Source: an uncultured Lachnospiraceae bacterium (GTDB lineage: Bacteria > Bacillota > Clostridia > Lachnospirales > Lachnospiraceae). Taken from it: a stretch of 64,000 nt of DNA. The notes under the pieces were generated by a model. That model made no database searches, was not told the origin of the DNA, and saw nothing but the letters and a program-made list of their open reading frames with translations. The stretch lies in the NCBI GenBank assembly GCA_902789735.1, contig CADAOZ010000011.1:20920-84919 (forward strand), written 5' to 3'. Below are positions 1-7,647 of this stretch, piece by piece. The position numbers and the translations under genes are program-made. Each line of letters starts with the position of its first letter. Within the stretch, counting starts at the first letter, position 1.

Positions 1-2
1 TG

Positions 3-287
3 CCTGAGCACAGGATCTTCATGGGAAACACCTATATGTACGGCAAGATCGTCAGCTTCTTTGACGGAAAGAAGTTCCGGGGCCGCAAGGGCGGCAGCAA
101 GATCCTTCAGTACATGCTGATGCTGAAAATGTTCACCGGCGGCATGGGACGGGGGACAGGTTCCGGTAATCCGGGTGATGGCGGCATGGGCGGCCTGCTG
201 CCTCTGATGCTGCTGGCCAATACGGATATGGACAATCTTTTCAGCGGCATGTTCGATACGGAAGAAGAGGATGATGAAGAAGCGTGA
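3..287 (+). CDS. Unknown protein, C-terminal part (truncated by window edge)
   Basis: The reading frame is open from the left edge, so the true start lies outside the window; an internal ATG at 21 has no convincing ribosome binding site. About 94 residues are visible: a basic segment (KKFRGRKGG), a Met/Leu-rich hydrophobic stretch (LQYMLMLKMF), a Gly-rich linker, a second hydrophobic patch (LPLMLLANTDMDNLF) and a strongly acidic end. I do not recognise the family. The gene runs toward the VWA gene that starts 239 bases later and may belong to the same small cluster. Coding status is likely because codon use matches the neighbours and the frame runs into the window. Confidence 0.55.
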   Translation, partial: PEHRIFMGNTYMYGKIVSFFDGKKFRGRKGGSKILQYMLMLKMFTGGMGRGTGSGNPGDGGMGGLLPLMLLANTDMDNLFSGMFDTEEEDDEEA

Positions 288-395
288 ATCATCGGAAGAG
301 AATGGAACAGTAGCGTGAATCATCGTAAGAGAATGATACAGAAGTGCAAAACACCGGAAGAGAATGATACAGAAACGTAAAACACCATAAAGAAC
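282..395. repeat. 31-bp degenerate tandem repeat
   Basis: About 3.7 copies of a 31-base unit start at the stop codon of the first gene (copies near 282, 313, 344 and 375). The core AAGAGAATG recurs at 296, 327 and 358, and the first two copies share GCGTGAATCATCG. Later copies are more diverged. No spacer pattern is present, so this is not CRISPR. Confidence 0.8.
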
Positions 396-526
396 AGCCG
401 GGATTTTCCGGTAATACCGACGGCCCCTGCAGCGGCCGGTGAAGCCGCAGCAGGAAGCCGGAAGGAACAGCGGAAAACATGCGGGAAGCAGATCCCGTCA
501 AACAGGCAGTCAGAAGGAGGTAAACG

Positions 527-1588
527 ATGGGATACGGAAGATGGAGAGAAGAGGATTTCAGAAACTACAGCGCAGGCAGAGGCAGGACCGTCAGGAAGGA
601 CGGAACCCTGGATACCAGCGGGCATACAGCCCAGACCATGTATACGGAGCGGGGCCTGCATCCCGCCCTGGATCCCCGCGGCGTCATGCGGGAATGCTGC
701 GAGAACGAGGAGCATCCCAACACGATTCCGGTCATCCTGGCTCTGGATGTGACCGGTTCCATGGGAAGCGCGGCCATGGAAGTGGCGGCGAAACTCAACG
801 AGGTCATGACCGAGCTGCTGGGAACGGACATGGATGTGGAATTCATGGTCATGGGCATCGGGGATCTTGCCTATGACAGGGCCCCGATTCAGATTAGCCA
901 GTTCGAGTCTGACATCCGCATCGCCGAGCAGCTGGATAAAGTTTATTTCGAAGGCGGCGGCGGAGGAAACATGTTTGAATCCTATACGGCTGCCTGGTAC
1001 ATGGCTCTGCACCATACCAGACTGGACTGCTGGAAACGCGGACAAAAGGGACTGATCATCACCATGGGTGACGAGCCCATGAATCCTTACCTGCCGGCCA
1101 GGCCGCTGGCGCAGGCAGTCGGAGACCATCTGCAGAGAGACGTGGAGACAGGGAAACTTATGAAAAAGGTTCGCGAAAAATATGATCTGTATCATATTTT
1201 TGTCAGACACGGCAGCAATTATTATGAAGCCGGAGCGAAAAAGACCTGGGGCAGGTATCTGGATAAAAAACACTTCCTGTGCTGTGACGTAAACGGGATC
1301 GGTCAGATGCTGACAGGAATCATTACAGCGGAAGCGGAGAAAAGGCTGGCGGCAGGCCCTGCGAAGGGGCTGATCCGTTTTGCGGACGCAGCGGAAACCA
1401 AAGCTGCGGCAGTCGAAACCGGCGCGACAGCAGACGCGCCGGAAGGCACAGCGGAGACGGGCATCAGCTGGGATATAAAACCTGAAATGACTGCGGAAAC
1501 CGCAGACGTGACAGACGGGAAAAAACGTCGGAACCGGAAGGAACACGGAGGCCTGCGGGGGCTCTTTGCAGGCGGCATCAACTGGTGA
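527..1588 (+). CDS. VWA domain protein with MIDAS motif
   Basis: A 353-residue soluble protein with a von Willebrand A fold. The metal-ion-dependent adhesion site is visible as D74-V-T76-G-S78 (DVTGSMG) after a hydrophobic strand, and a later MGDEP segment can supply the distal Asp. No signal peptide or membrane segment is present, so it should act in the cytoplasm. A Gly-rich turn (EGGGGGN) sits near residue 145. The C-terminal 80 residues are Ala/Glu-rich and end basic. The start is fixed by AGGAGG six bases upstream. It lies 84 bases before the PurA-like gene in the same direction, so the two are probably co-transcribed. VWA proteins often work with AAA+ ATPases or as scaffolds; no such partner is visible here, and the role is open. 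Confidence 0.8.
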   Translation: MGYGRWREEDFRNYSAGRGRTVRKDGTLDTSGHTAQTMYTERGLHPALDPRGVMRECCENEEHPNTIPVILALDVTGSMGSAAMEVAAKLNEVMTELLGTDMDVEFMVMGIGDLAYDRAPIQISQFESDIRIAEQLDKVYFEGGGGGNMFESYTAAWYMALHHTRLDCWKRGQKGLIITMGDEPMNPYLPARPLAQAVGDHLQRDVETGKLMKKVREKYDLYHIFVRHGSNYYEAGAKKTWGRYLDKKHFLCCDVNGIGQMLTGIITAEAEKRLAAGPAKGLIRFADAAETKAAAVETGATADAPEGTAETGISWDIKPEMTAETADVTDGKKRRNRKEHGGLRGLFAGGINW

Positions 1589-1672
1589 GCAGGCAGGAAA
1601 AATCCCCTGGAGATGGATGGAAAGCCGGTCCCGGCTAAAAAGTTTACAGACAGGAGAAAAAGGAGGCCGCAT

Positions 1673-2836
1673 ATGGAAAACACAGGCAGAAGAAATATCA
1701 GGGTCATCATCGGCGCCAATGCCGGCGATGAAGGAAAAGGAAATGTCACCAACCTGTTCTGTATGACAGAGGAACCGGTCCTGGGAATCCTGACCAACGG
1801 AGGGCCCCAGCGGGGGCACACAGCCTGGAAGGACGGCAAAAGCCATGTGTTCGGCCACTTCTGTGCGGGGACTCTGAACGGGGCTCTGACCTGGTTCGCC
1901 CCGGGCTATATGATCAATCCCATGCAGTTCATGCGGGAATACGGTCAGCTGGAGGCCATGGGCGTCCGGCCCCGGGCTTATATAGATCCGGACTGCCGTT
2001 TTACGACGCCCTGGGATATGATGCTGAACCAGACGGCTCACGCCCGGGAAGGCGGCCATCATACCTGCGGCATGGGCATCTGGGAAACGTACCAGCGCTA
2101 TGCCCTGACGGAAGACGCCGTCAGAATCGGACAGTACCTGCAGATGACGGAAACAGAGCAGTGGACGTATCTGAGCAGGATCCGCGACAGGGCCCTGCAG
2201 AGGATGCGGGTGGAAATGGATCCTGCGGCGGCTGCCCGCTGGATCCCTGTGGCAGCGGATGACAATCTGTGCAGGCGTTACATGGAAGACCTGCAGGTCA
2301 TGTGCACTGAAAAAGCGGCTGTGAAAGGACGCGGAATTCTGACAGAATATGGGAACCTGATCTTTGAGAACGGCCAGGGCCTGCTACTGGACTGGTCGGA
2401 CGACGAGGAAGAGGCTGTTTATACGACCCCCAGCCGGACCGGCCTGCATGACGCGGCCGCCCTGATCGAGGAATGCTTCAAAGGGGAAACGGTAGAAGCC
2501 TGCTACGTGACCAGGACCTATCTGACCCGGCACGGGGACGGTCCCCTGCAGACGGAATGCCATAAAGAGGAGCTGGACGCCAGAGTCAGGGAAACGACCA
2601 ACGTGACCAATCCCTTTCAGGGACATTTCCGTTTCGGCAGAATGGATACGGAAGCCATGGAAGCCAGGATCCGCAGAGATTTTGCCGGTGCCGGCCGCAG
2701 GAACAACTGGAGGGCAGCCATAGCGGTGACTCATACAGACCAGTGTGATCCCGGCGGGGAGCTGCTGGAGATGACAGAAAGATTTGACGAAAGATATCTG
2801 ATCGGCGGTGTTGGCAGGACGCAGATCCGCAGCTGA
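1673..2836 (+). CDS. Divergent adenylosuccinate synthetase (PurA)-like enzyme
   Basis: A 387-residue protein of the PurA fold, which normally joins IMP and aspartate using GTP. Visible family motifs: the phosphate loop GDEGKG with the catalytic Asp at D19 and Lys at K22, NGGPQRGHT with the general-acid His at H49, an IMP-loop-like HTCGMGIWETYQ, GQGLLLD, and the guanine-recognition TxxD as THTD at 353-356. It is shorter than usual PurA (about 430), and the aspartate-binding loop, normally TTTGRPRR followed by a CGWxD-type segment, is replaced at 308-325 by TTN-VTNPFQGHFRFGRMD. That loss of the paired arginines argues for a different amine donor or substrate. The start at 1673 follows AGGAGG by six bases; an upstream in-frame ATG at 1613 has no such site. 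It follows the VWA gene. I would not call it housekeeping purA. Confidence 0.8.
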   Translation: MENTGRRNIRVIIGANAGDEGKGNVTNLFCMTEEPVLGILTNGGPQRGHTAWKDGKSHVFGHFCAGTLNGALTWFAPGYMINPMQFMREYGQLEAMGVRPRAYIDPDCRFTTPWDMMLNQTAHAREGGHHTCGMGIWETYQRYALTEDAVRIGQYLQMTETEQWTYLSRIRDRALQRMRVEMDPAAAARWIPVAADDNLCRRYMEDLQVMCTEKAAVKGRGILTEYGNLIFENGQGLLLDWSDDEEEAVYTTPSRTGLHDAAALIEECFKGETVEACYVTRTYLTRHGDGPLQTECHKEELDARVRETTNVTNPFQGHFRFGRMDTEAMEARIRRDFAGAGRRNNWRAAIAVTHTDQCDPGGELLEMTERFDERYLIGGVGRTQIRS

Positions 2837-2849
2837 CAGCACACATTTC

Positions 2850-2968
2850 CCGGACTTTGCATCAGAAGAGCCAGACCTGCTGATTTCCGGGCTTTGCATC
2901 AGAAGAACCAAACCTGCTGATTCCCGGACTTTGCATCAGAAGAACCAGACCTGATGATTCCGGGACTT
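2850..2968. repeat. 37-bp tandem repeat
   Basis: Three near-identical copies plus a partial fourth of a 37-base unit begin just after the PurA-like stop codon. The core GGACTTTGCATCAGAAGA falls at 2852, 2889 (one change) and 2926, and the fourth copy starts at 2963. The unit is unrelated in sequence to the 31-bp repeat after the first gene. Confidence 0.85.
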
Positions 2969-3039
2969 CCCTGCAGAAATAATGAATCTGCAGGGTCAAA
3001 TCGATTGAAAACACTTAATAACAGGGATCATGAACTGCA

Positions 3040-3108
3040 AAAATCCCGCCCCGGGAACGGAGATGCGCCTGCAGAGGAAGCGCTTCCGGCACCGGAGCGG
3101 GATTTCTT
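3040..3108. terminator. Bidirectional hairpin terminator
   Basis: AAATCCCGCCCCGG (3041-3054) pairs with CCGGAGCGGGATTT (3092-3105) around a loop that holds a smaller hairpin. A-rich and T-rich flanks allow it to end the PurA-like transcript and the converging DegV transcript. The rest of the 388-base gap holds the 37-bp repeat and an AT-rich patch with ATTCTAT three times (3131, 3144, 3158). Confidence 0.6.
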
Positions 3109-3224
3109 ATAATGAAGGGGTGGTTTCATTATTCTATATTAAGATTCTATATTTAAAATTCTATAGTTTTGGAGAAGTCGCATCCGGCGGCCGGGCTGGT
3201 TTCAGCTCCCTGCCTTTTCATGGA

Positions 3225-4127
3225 TCAGCCGCTGATTCTTGTACCGTAGAAAATGACAGCCACCATGCCGGGGCCGGTATGGGCTCCGATCACAGGACTC
3301 AGCCCCATGATCTGGATATCAGCATCCGGATTGTACTGGCGGACCAGACCGGCCTCCATGACTGCCAGGTCTTCGGCATCACCGTGCATGATATAGACAC
3401 GGCTGCCGTACTGTTTTTCCAGAGCCGGATCCCTGTGTGTATTGTAAGCAAGGGCCAGTTCTTTCAGGGCTGTCTTGATACCCCTTTTCTTATTGACGCT
3501 GGTCAGCTTGCCCGCCGGGTCAATGATCAGGATGGGCTTGATATTGAGGGCTGAACCCAGCAGGGCCGTGGTGGCGGGAATACGGCCGCCCCGTTTCAGG
3601 TACATGAGGTCATCGACCATAAAGAAATGGCAGATACGGCCGGCCAGACTGCGCAGAGCTTCCGCGTTCTCTTCTACAGACATTCCGGCTTCCCGGTTGC
3701 GGACAGCTGCTTCTGTCAGCAGTCCCATGCCTCCTGTGGCGGCCAGGGAATCCACGGGACAGAAAGGTACATCGGGGTAATCCTCTGCCAGTTCCCGCGC
3801 GGCCAGGCAGGCGGAATTATAGGTCTGTGTCAGGCCGGAAGAAAGGGAAATATAAAGGACACCCTTCTTCTTTTCCAGTTCCTTGGAGAAGATCGAGATA
3901 TACTTGCCGGGGGTGATCTGGCTGGTATGGGTCAGTTCGCCGCCCCGCTGGAGCTCATAATATTTATGCAGGACTTCGGGAGACTCCATCTGACTGCAGA
4001 GACGCTCCTCATCTCCCAGCGTATAATTCATAGGTACGATTTTAATATTGTTTCTGGCTGCGAAAACAGGATCGATGTCACCTGAAGCATCCATATAAAT
4101 TGCGTAGTTCTGCACGATATCCTCCAC
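3225..4127 (-). CDS. DegV family fatty-acid-binding protein
   Basis: A 300-residue DegV/FakB-type protein, the full length of the family. Such proteins bind a single fatty acid and, in FakA systems, present it for phosphorylation. The N-terminal strand YAIYMDASGDI, the THTSQITPG lipid-contact loop and the conserved SSGLTQTYNSA helix are all visible. The central KRGGRIP and the later lobe (SVNKKRGIKTAL) also match. No signal peptide is present, so it is cytosolic. No fakA (DAK-domain kinase) is next to it. It is transcribed divergently from the TetR gene, with a good promoter between them. Family assignment is firm; the bound lipid is not known. Confidence 0.92.
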   Translation of the reverse strand: MEDIVQNYAIYMDASGDIDPVFAARNNIKIVPMNYTLGDEERLCSQMESPEVLHKYYELQRGGELTHTSQITPGKYISIFSKELEKKKGVLYISLSSGLTQTYNSACLAARELAEDYPDVPFCPVDSLAATGGMGLLTEAAVRNREAGMSVEENAEALRSLAGRICHFFMVDDLMYLKRGGRIPATTALLGSALNIKPILIIDPAGKLTSVNKKRGIKTALKELALAYNTHRDPALEKQYGSRVYIMHGDAEDLAVMEAGLVRQYNPDADIQIMGLSPVIGAHTGPGMVAVIFYGTRISG

Positions 4128-4183
4128 GGTTTCAGAATATTTCCATTTCGGACGGATAAGCCGGCCGGAATCCTATGATAGAT

Positions 4184-4212
4184 ATTATAATTTTTTACAG
4201 TTAATGGTACAA
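4184..4212 (-). promoter_or_regulatory. Promoter for degV-family gene
   Basis: On the minus strand TTGTAC (4212-4207) is followed by a 17-base spacer and TATAAT (4189-4184), about 57 bases before the DegV start. It overlaps a TACAAT (4208-4213) on the plus strand that may serve the TetR gene, so the two divergent promoters probably interfere. Confidence 0.6.
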
Positions 4213-4241
4213 TGGTCACGTAAAAGACATATGATACTTAA

Positions 4242-4266
4242 GTAACAATAAGATTTGAAATGTTAC
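4242..4266. promoter_or_regulatory. Inverted repeat, possible TetR operator
   Basis: GTAACA (4242-4247) and TGTTAC (4261-4266) form an inverted repeat 15 bases upstream of the TetR start, downstream of its likely promoter. TetR-family regulators commonly bind such repeats in their own divergent intergenic region. The 13-base gap is a little long, so this is only a candidate. Confidence 0.3.
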
Positions 4267-4281
4267 ATTTAGGGATTGAAG

Positions 4282-4878
4282 ATGGACAGAAAAGACGACA
4301 GAAGAGTACGGCGGACCAAAGCAAATATCAAAAGGGCTTTCATAGAACTTCTGAAAGAAAAATCCCTCCAGAAGATTACAGTCAGAGAGCTTTCGGAACG
4401 GGCGGATATCAACCGGAAGACCTTTTATGCCTACTATACCGGCATGGAGGAGCTGCTGACGTCTGTCATGGATGAAATGCTGGAAAAATACAGGACCGGT
4501 CTGCGCAGGATCAGCTTCCGGGCCGATGATTTTGACGCGGTCAGTCTGTTCCGGACCATCAGTGCCCTGATCCGGGAGGATCTGGATCATTATATCCGTT
4601 TCCATGAGATCGGCCTGCTGGCCCAGTTCGGGATCAGCGTCAAGGATATCGTTGTCGAGATATTCATGGAGCAGAATAAGATTGACACAACGGCAATCCC
4701 TGAGAAATACTATCTGTGTGCGGAATATGTTGCTTCAGGGGTCCTGGCGGCTTTTTCCGCCTGGGTCGGCCGGGCCGGCAGCGGCAGCATGGATATCGAT
4801 GAATTCACCAACCTGGTCGCAGGCCTGACCCTGGACGGGATCCGGGGCCTGATCCGCCTGCCGGACCCCCAGAAGTGA
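4282..4878 (+). CDS. TetR/AcrR family transcriptional regulator
   Basis: A 198-residue regulator. The N-terminal helix-turn-helix covers about residues 10-57 (RRTKANIKRAF, then ITVRELSERADINRKTFYAYY), the typical TetR pattern ending in a Phe-Tyr-x-Tyr-Tyr element. The remaining helical part would bind a ligand and dimerise, and matches the shorter C-terminal domain of DhaS-like regulators. The ATG at 4282 has AGGG seven bases upstream; a TTG at 4276 is too close to that site. It faces away from the DegV gene and may control it, though no target is proven. The 3' end, including the stop codon, has been duplicated 66 bases downstream. Confidence 0.88.
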   Translation: MDRKDDRRVRRTKANIKRAFIELLKEKSLQKITVRELSERADINRKTFYAYYTGMEELLTSVMDEMLEKYRTGLRRISFRADDFDAVSLFRTISALIREDLDHYIRFHEIGLLAQFGISVKDIVVEIFMEQNKIDTTAIPEKYYLCAEYVASGVLAAFSAWVGRAGSGSMDIDEFTNLVAGLTLDGIRGLIRLPDPQK

Positions 4879-4956
4879 AGGAAGCGGATGTGCCTGGGAG
4901 GCATAAGGCTGAATGAGCCGGGCCTGCCGGACCCCCAGAAGTGAAGGAAGCGGATG
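4856..4956. repeat. Exact 35-bp direct repeat spanning the TetR stop codon
   Basis: A 35-base sequence at 4856-4890, containing the last codons and stop of the TetR gene, recurs without change at 4922-4956 (period 66). The second copy would again read LPDPQK-stop. This is a recent local duplication of the gene end. Confidence 0.9.
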
Positions 4957-5091
4957 CGCCGTGCAGGCAAAGGCTTTCTGAAAAACATAGAAGAAAAACA
5001 TAGAAGACAGCCGAAGAAAGCAACAGAGAAGAACAGACTATCGTATAAAGAGAATCTAATATTCAGCATAAACAGCTGCAGGAGAATTTAT

Positions 5092-6528
5092 ATGCAGATC
5101 AGATCATTCTGGCCGCAGTGGGACCTGGGCGAAAAGGCCGGCGGGGACAGCAGCGGCGAATACTATCGTTTATATAATCGGGAAGAGGGAGCGGAGCAGA
5201 AGGAAGCCCTGATGCTGGTCATTGATATCCCGCAGGATCCGGCAGAGACAGCGGGACTCCGGTCGGCCGGTCTGGATGCGGACGGGATCCGGGTCTATTA
5301 TGATAAAAAAGCAAGGGAGATCGTACGCGGTGCCGGCAGGTTCATGCATATGCGCAAGGGTGATACCATTGTTCCGGTCAGAGCCTGTGACTATGAACCC
5401 CATACAGACGGACCGGGCATGCGGATCTATGTCCTGATGGACCGGCTGGCCGGTCTGGAACCTTTTATGGAATCAGTCTCCGAAGACGGTCACGCGGATC
5501 CCTGGGCGGTGGTCTGTCTGGCTGCAGATCTGTGCGGCGCCGTGGAATATTGTGCGGAGAACGGGCTGGTACATGGCGGAATCCGGCCTTCTGCTGTTTT
5601 TGTAAGGGAAGACGGGACCTTTATGCTGGGCAGTTTTGACCTGTCCGGCAGACATATAGCTGCCGGAAATGAACCTTACAGCATGAACGAGCTCAGCCTT
5701 TATATGGCCCCGGAACAGGCCGCAGGCGCCCCCCGCAGCGAGCAGACGGATCTGTATTCGGCTGCCATGATCATCTACCGGTATTTTAACCATGGCAGAC
5801 TGCCTTTTTATCCTCTCTGGCCCAATCCGGTCTCTCCCTCAGACATGATGCGGGCCCAGACCCGCCGCGTACAGGGGAATCCCATCCCGGGTCCGGACGA
5901 TACGGACCACCAGATGGCGGAGATCCTGAAGAAAGCCTGTGATCCCGATCCCGGGAAACGATATGGATCGGCAGCGGAACTGCGGGCCGCCATCCTCCAC
6001 TGGGCCTGGGACCATAATTACCTGCATATTGCCCCGGGCGGCAGAAAAGAAGAAGAGAACGACCATTATGACAGACTGACCGGGCGGTATGTCCTGAACC
6101 CGGACACGGTCCCCGGCGCAGAGCGCATGCCGGACATGTCAGGCATATCCACGGGTCTGTGGGAAGCCGAAGCCGGGCAGGCAGACGCGGAAGAACCGGC
6201 AGAAGAGGCTCCCGACGATACCATCATGCTGTACAGGCTGGATTTTGTTAATGAAACAGGATTCTCCGGCAGTTTATTTATTACCGAAGAGGAACGTCTG
6301 GCGCTGGAGGGCGCGGAGCCGGAGATCGTCTCCGGGGAAACGGGAGAGGCGGAAGAGACTGCCGCATCCGGAATATCCCGCAGAAACAAAACGGTCCGCA
6401 GGGTCCGCAGCAGGTACAGCGGACTGCGGTTCGCGGTTTTCTTCCTTATACTGCTCGCGCTGATCCTCTTCTTTGTTCTGAATCCTCTGGGACTGGACTT
6501 TACGCCGCTGTATGACCTGTTCCGCTAG
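5092..6528 (+). CDS. Membrane-anchored protein kinase-like protein, probable pseudokinase
   Basis: 478 residues: a kinase-like domain (about 25-340), an acidic linker, and one C-terminal transmembrane segment near residues 446-466 followed by a short outside tail. The fold is seen from an HRD-like HGGIRPS at 161-167, a DFG-like GSFDLS at 180-185, YMAPEQ at 205-210, SEQTDLYSAA and the C-lobe Arg motif (DPDPGKRYGSA). The catalytic Asp of HRD is Gly, the DFG motif is not intact, and no VAIK lysine is visible, so catalysis is doubtful. The ATG at 5092 is preceded by GGAG seven bases upstream; longer in-frame starts lack this. The gene stands alone behind the TetR gene and ends before a strong terminator. 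It could be a scaffold or sensor at the membrane. Confidence 0.75.
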   Translation: MQIRSFWPQWDLGEKAGGDSSGEYYRLYNREEGAEQKEALMLVIDIPQDPAETAGLRSAGLDADGIRVYYDKKAREIVRGAGRFMHMRKGDTIVPVRACDYEPHTDGPGMRIYVLMDRLAGLEPFMESVSEDGHADPWAVVCLAADLCGAVEYCAENGLVHGGIRPSAVFVREDGTFMLGSFDLSGRHIAAGNEPYSMNELSLYMAPEQAAGAPRSEQTDLYSAAMIIYRYFNHGRLPFYPLWPNPVSPSDMMRAQTRRVQGNPIPGPDDTDHQMAEILKKACDPDPGKRYGSAAELRAAILHWAWDHNYLHIAPGGRKEEENDHYDRLTGRYVLNPDTVPGAERMPDMSGISTGLWEAEAGQADAEEPAEEAPDDTIMLYRLDFVNETGFSGSLFITEEERLALEGAEPEIVSGETGEAEETAASGISRRNKTVRRVRSRYSGLRFAVFFLILLALILFFVLNPLGLDFTPLYDLFR

Positions 6529-6645
6529 ATTCCTTTCATCGGAGAGAACAAAATTCTGGGCCGGATGCTGTTTTCAGCAGGGGGAACCGGCGCCTGACAG
6601 GGCAGGGACATAATGGGCCTTTGTCAGACAATATGGAAACAGAAA

Positions 6646-6691
6646 AGTGCCGCCGCGCCGGATTCTTTGACCGGCGCGGCGGCACTTTTTG
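6646..6691. terminator. Strong bidirectional terminator
   Basis: A 16-base GC-rich stem (AGTGCCGCCGCGCCGG paired with CCGGCGCGGCGGCACT) and TTTTT lie between the pseudokinase gene and the converging YihY gene; the A-rich 5' side gives the T run for the other strand. Confidence 0.85.
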
Positions 6692-6804
6692 GTTTTGGGT
6701 TTGATGAATCTTCTTCTCAGGACCTGATTCTGTATTCAGTTCCGGATAATATACGGATTCTCAGAATGGACTTTATAAAGGATGCTGTTTTTCGGATATT
6801 CAGT

Positions 6805-7647
6805 TCATCTGATCCTGCTGCCCAGCAGGACGGAATTGATCTCCGCGCCCAGCATGAGGATATACATGCAGATGTACAGCCAGAACATTCCCATGGCCAG
6901 GGTCGTCAGGCTGCCGTACATGGAGAAACCGTTGTAATCGGTCGCGTAGATGCCCAGGATGTAGGAAAAGACCATCCAGCCCAGGGCTGAGAACAGGGCA
7001 CCGGGCAGCATGGGGCGGAAATGGAGATTGACAGCCGGGAAAGTCTGGTACATCAGGGAGAAGACCAGAGTCAGCAGGGTCAGAAGGATCAGCCATTTGA
7101 TTTCCGTATCCAGCAGGAAGAACAGCTGGGGAAGGTAGCCGTCGATCCAGATTTGGATGGGCTTCCATAAAAGGGTCAGGGCCAGGAAAGCCAGGATCCC
7201 GATCGCGAAAACAGAGGTATAAAGGATAGCCCAGAAGCGGAGCACGAACCAGTTGCGGGTCTCCGGGACCGCGAATATTACATCAAAGCCGTAGGACAGA
7301 CTGTGCATGGCCTTGGAACTGGCCCACAGGGCCGCGATCAGGGTAATGGATACCAGACTGACGGAACCGGAATAAAGTTCTGCCAGAATATTGCTGATCA
7401 GGTTCTGGATGGGCTCCAGCAGAACGAAATCCTCCGGCAGCAGCTCCATGATCAGGTCCATCAGGTCCTGCTGGTTGTATGGCGTAAAGCGCATCAGCTG
7501 CAGCAGCAGGATCACAAACGGTACCACTGACAGCAGCATGAAGAAAGCGGACTGTGCGGCAAACGCGCTGATCCTGTCTTCGATGCTCTGGTTAAAGAGC
7601 CTGACGATAAAGATCAGGAACCGATCTCTTTTAGTTTGCTTATTCAT
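6805..7647 (-). CDS. YihY/BrkB family inner membrane protein
   Basis: 280 residues with six hydrophobic segments, the typical YihY/virulence-factor-BrkB pattern. Family signatures include the N-terminal amphipathic RISAFAAQSAFFMLLSVVPF, the ALWASSKAMHSL segment, and the late GALFSALGWMVFSYILGIYA with YGSLTTLAMGMFWLY. The family was once taken for RNase BN, which it is not; its function remains unproven. The ATG at 7647 overlaps the end of the upstream gene by eight bases, and the longer in-frame extension simply reads through that gene in another frame. This overlap implies translational coupling with the upstream polytopic protein. Confidence 0.9.
   Translation of the reverse strand: MNKQTKRDRFLIFIVRLFNQSIEDRISAFAAQSAFFMLLSVVPFVILLLQLMRFTPYNQQDLMDLIMELLPEDFVLLEPIQNLISNILAELYSGSVSLVSITLIAALWASSKAMHSLSYGFDVIFAVPETRNWFVLRFWAILYTSVFAIGILAFLALTLLWKPIQIWIDGYLPQLFFLLDTEIKWLILLTLLTLVFSLMYQTFPAVNLHFRPMLPGALFSALGWMVFSYILGIYATDYNGFSMYGSLTTLAMGMFWLYICMYILMLGAEINSVLLGSRIR

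Noticed and set aside
282..395. Possible CRISPR array
   Set aside because: The 31-bp units are directly adjacent with no spacers and no cas genes are in the window; they are degenerate tandem repeats.
320..2062. 580-residue minus-strand open frame opposite the VWA and PurA-like genes
   Set aside because: Cys/Pro/His-rich composition typical of antisense frames and no ribosome binding site; the opposite genes have clear motifs.
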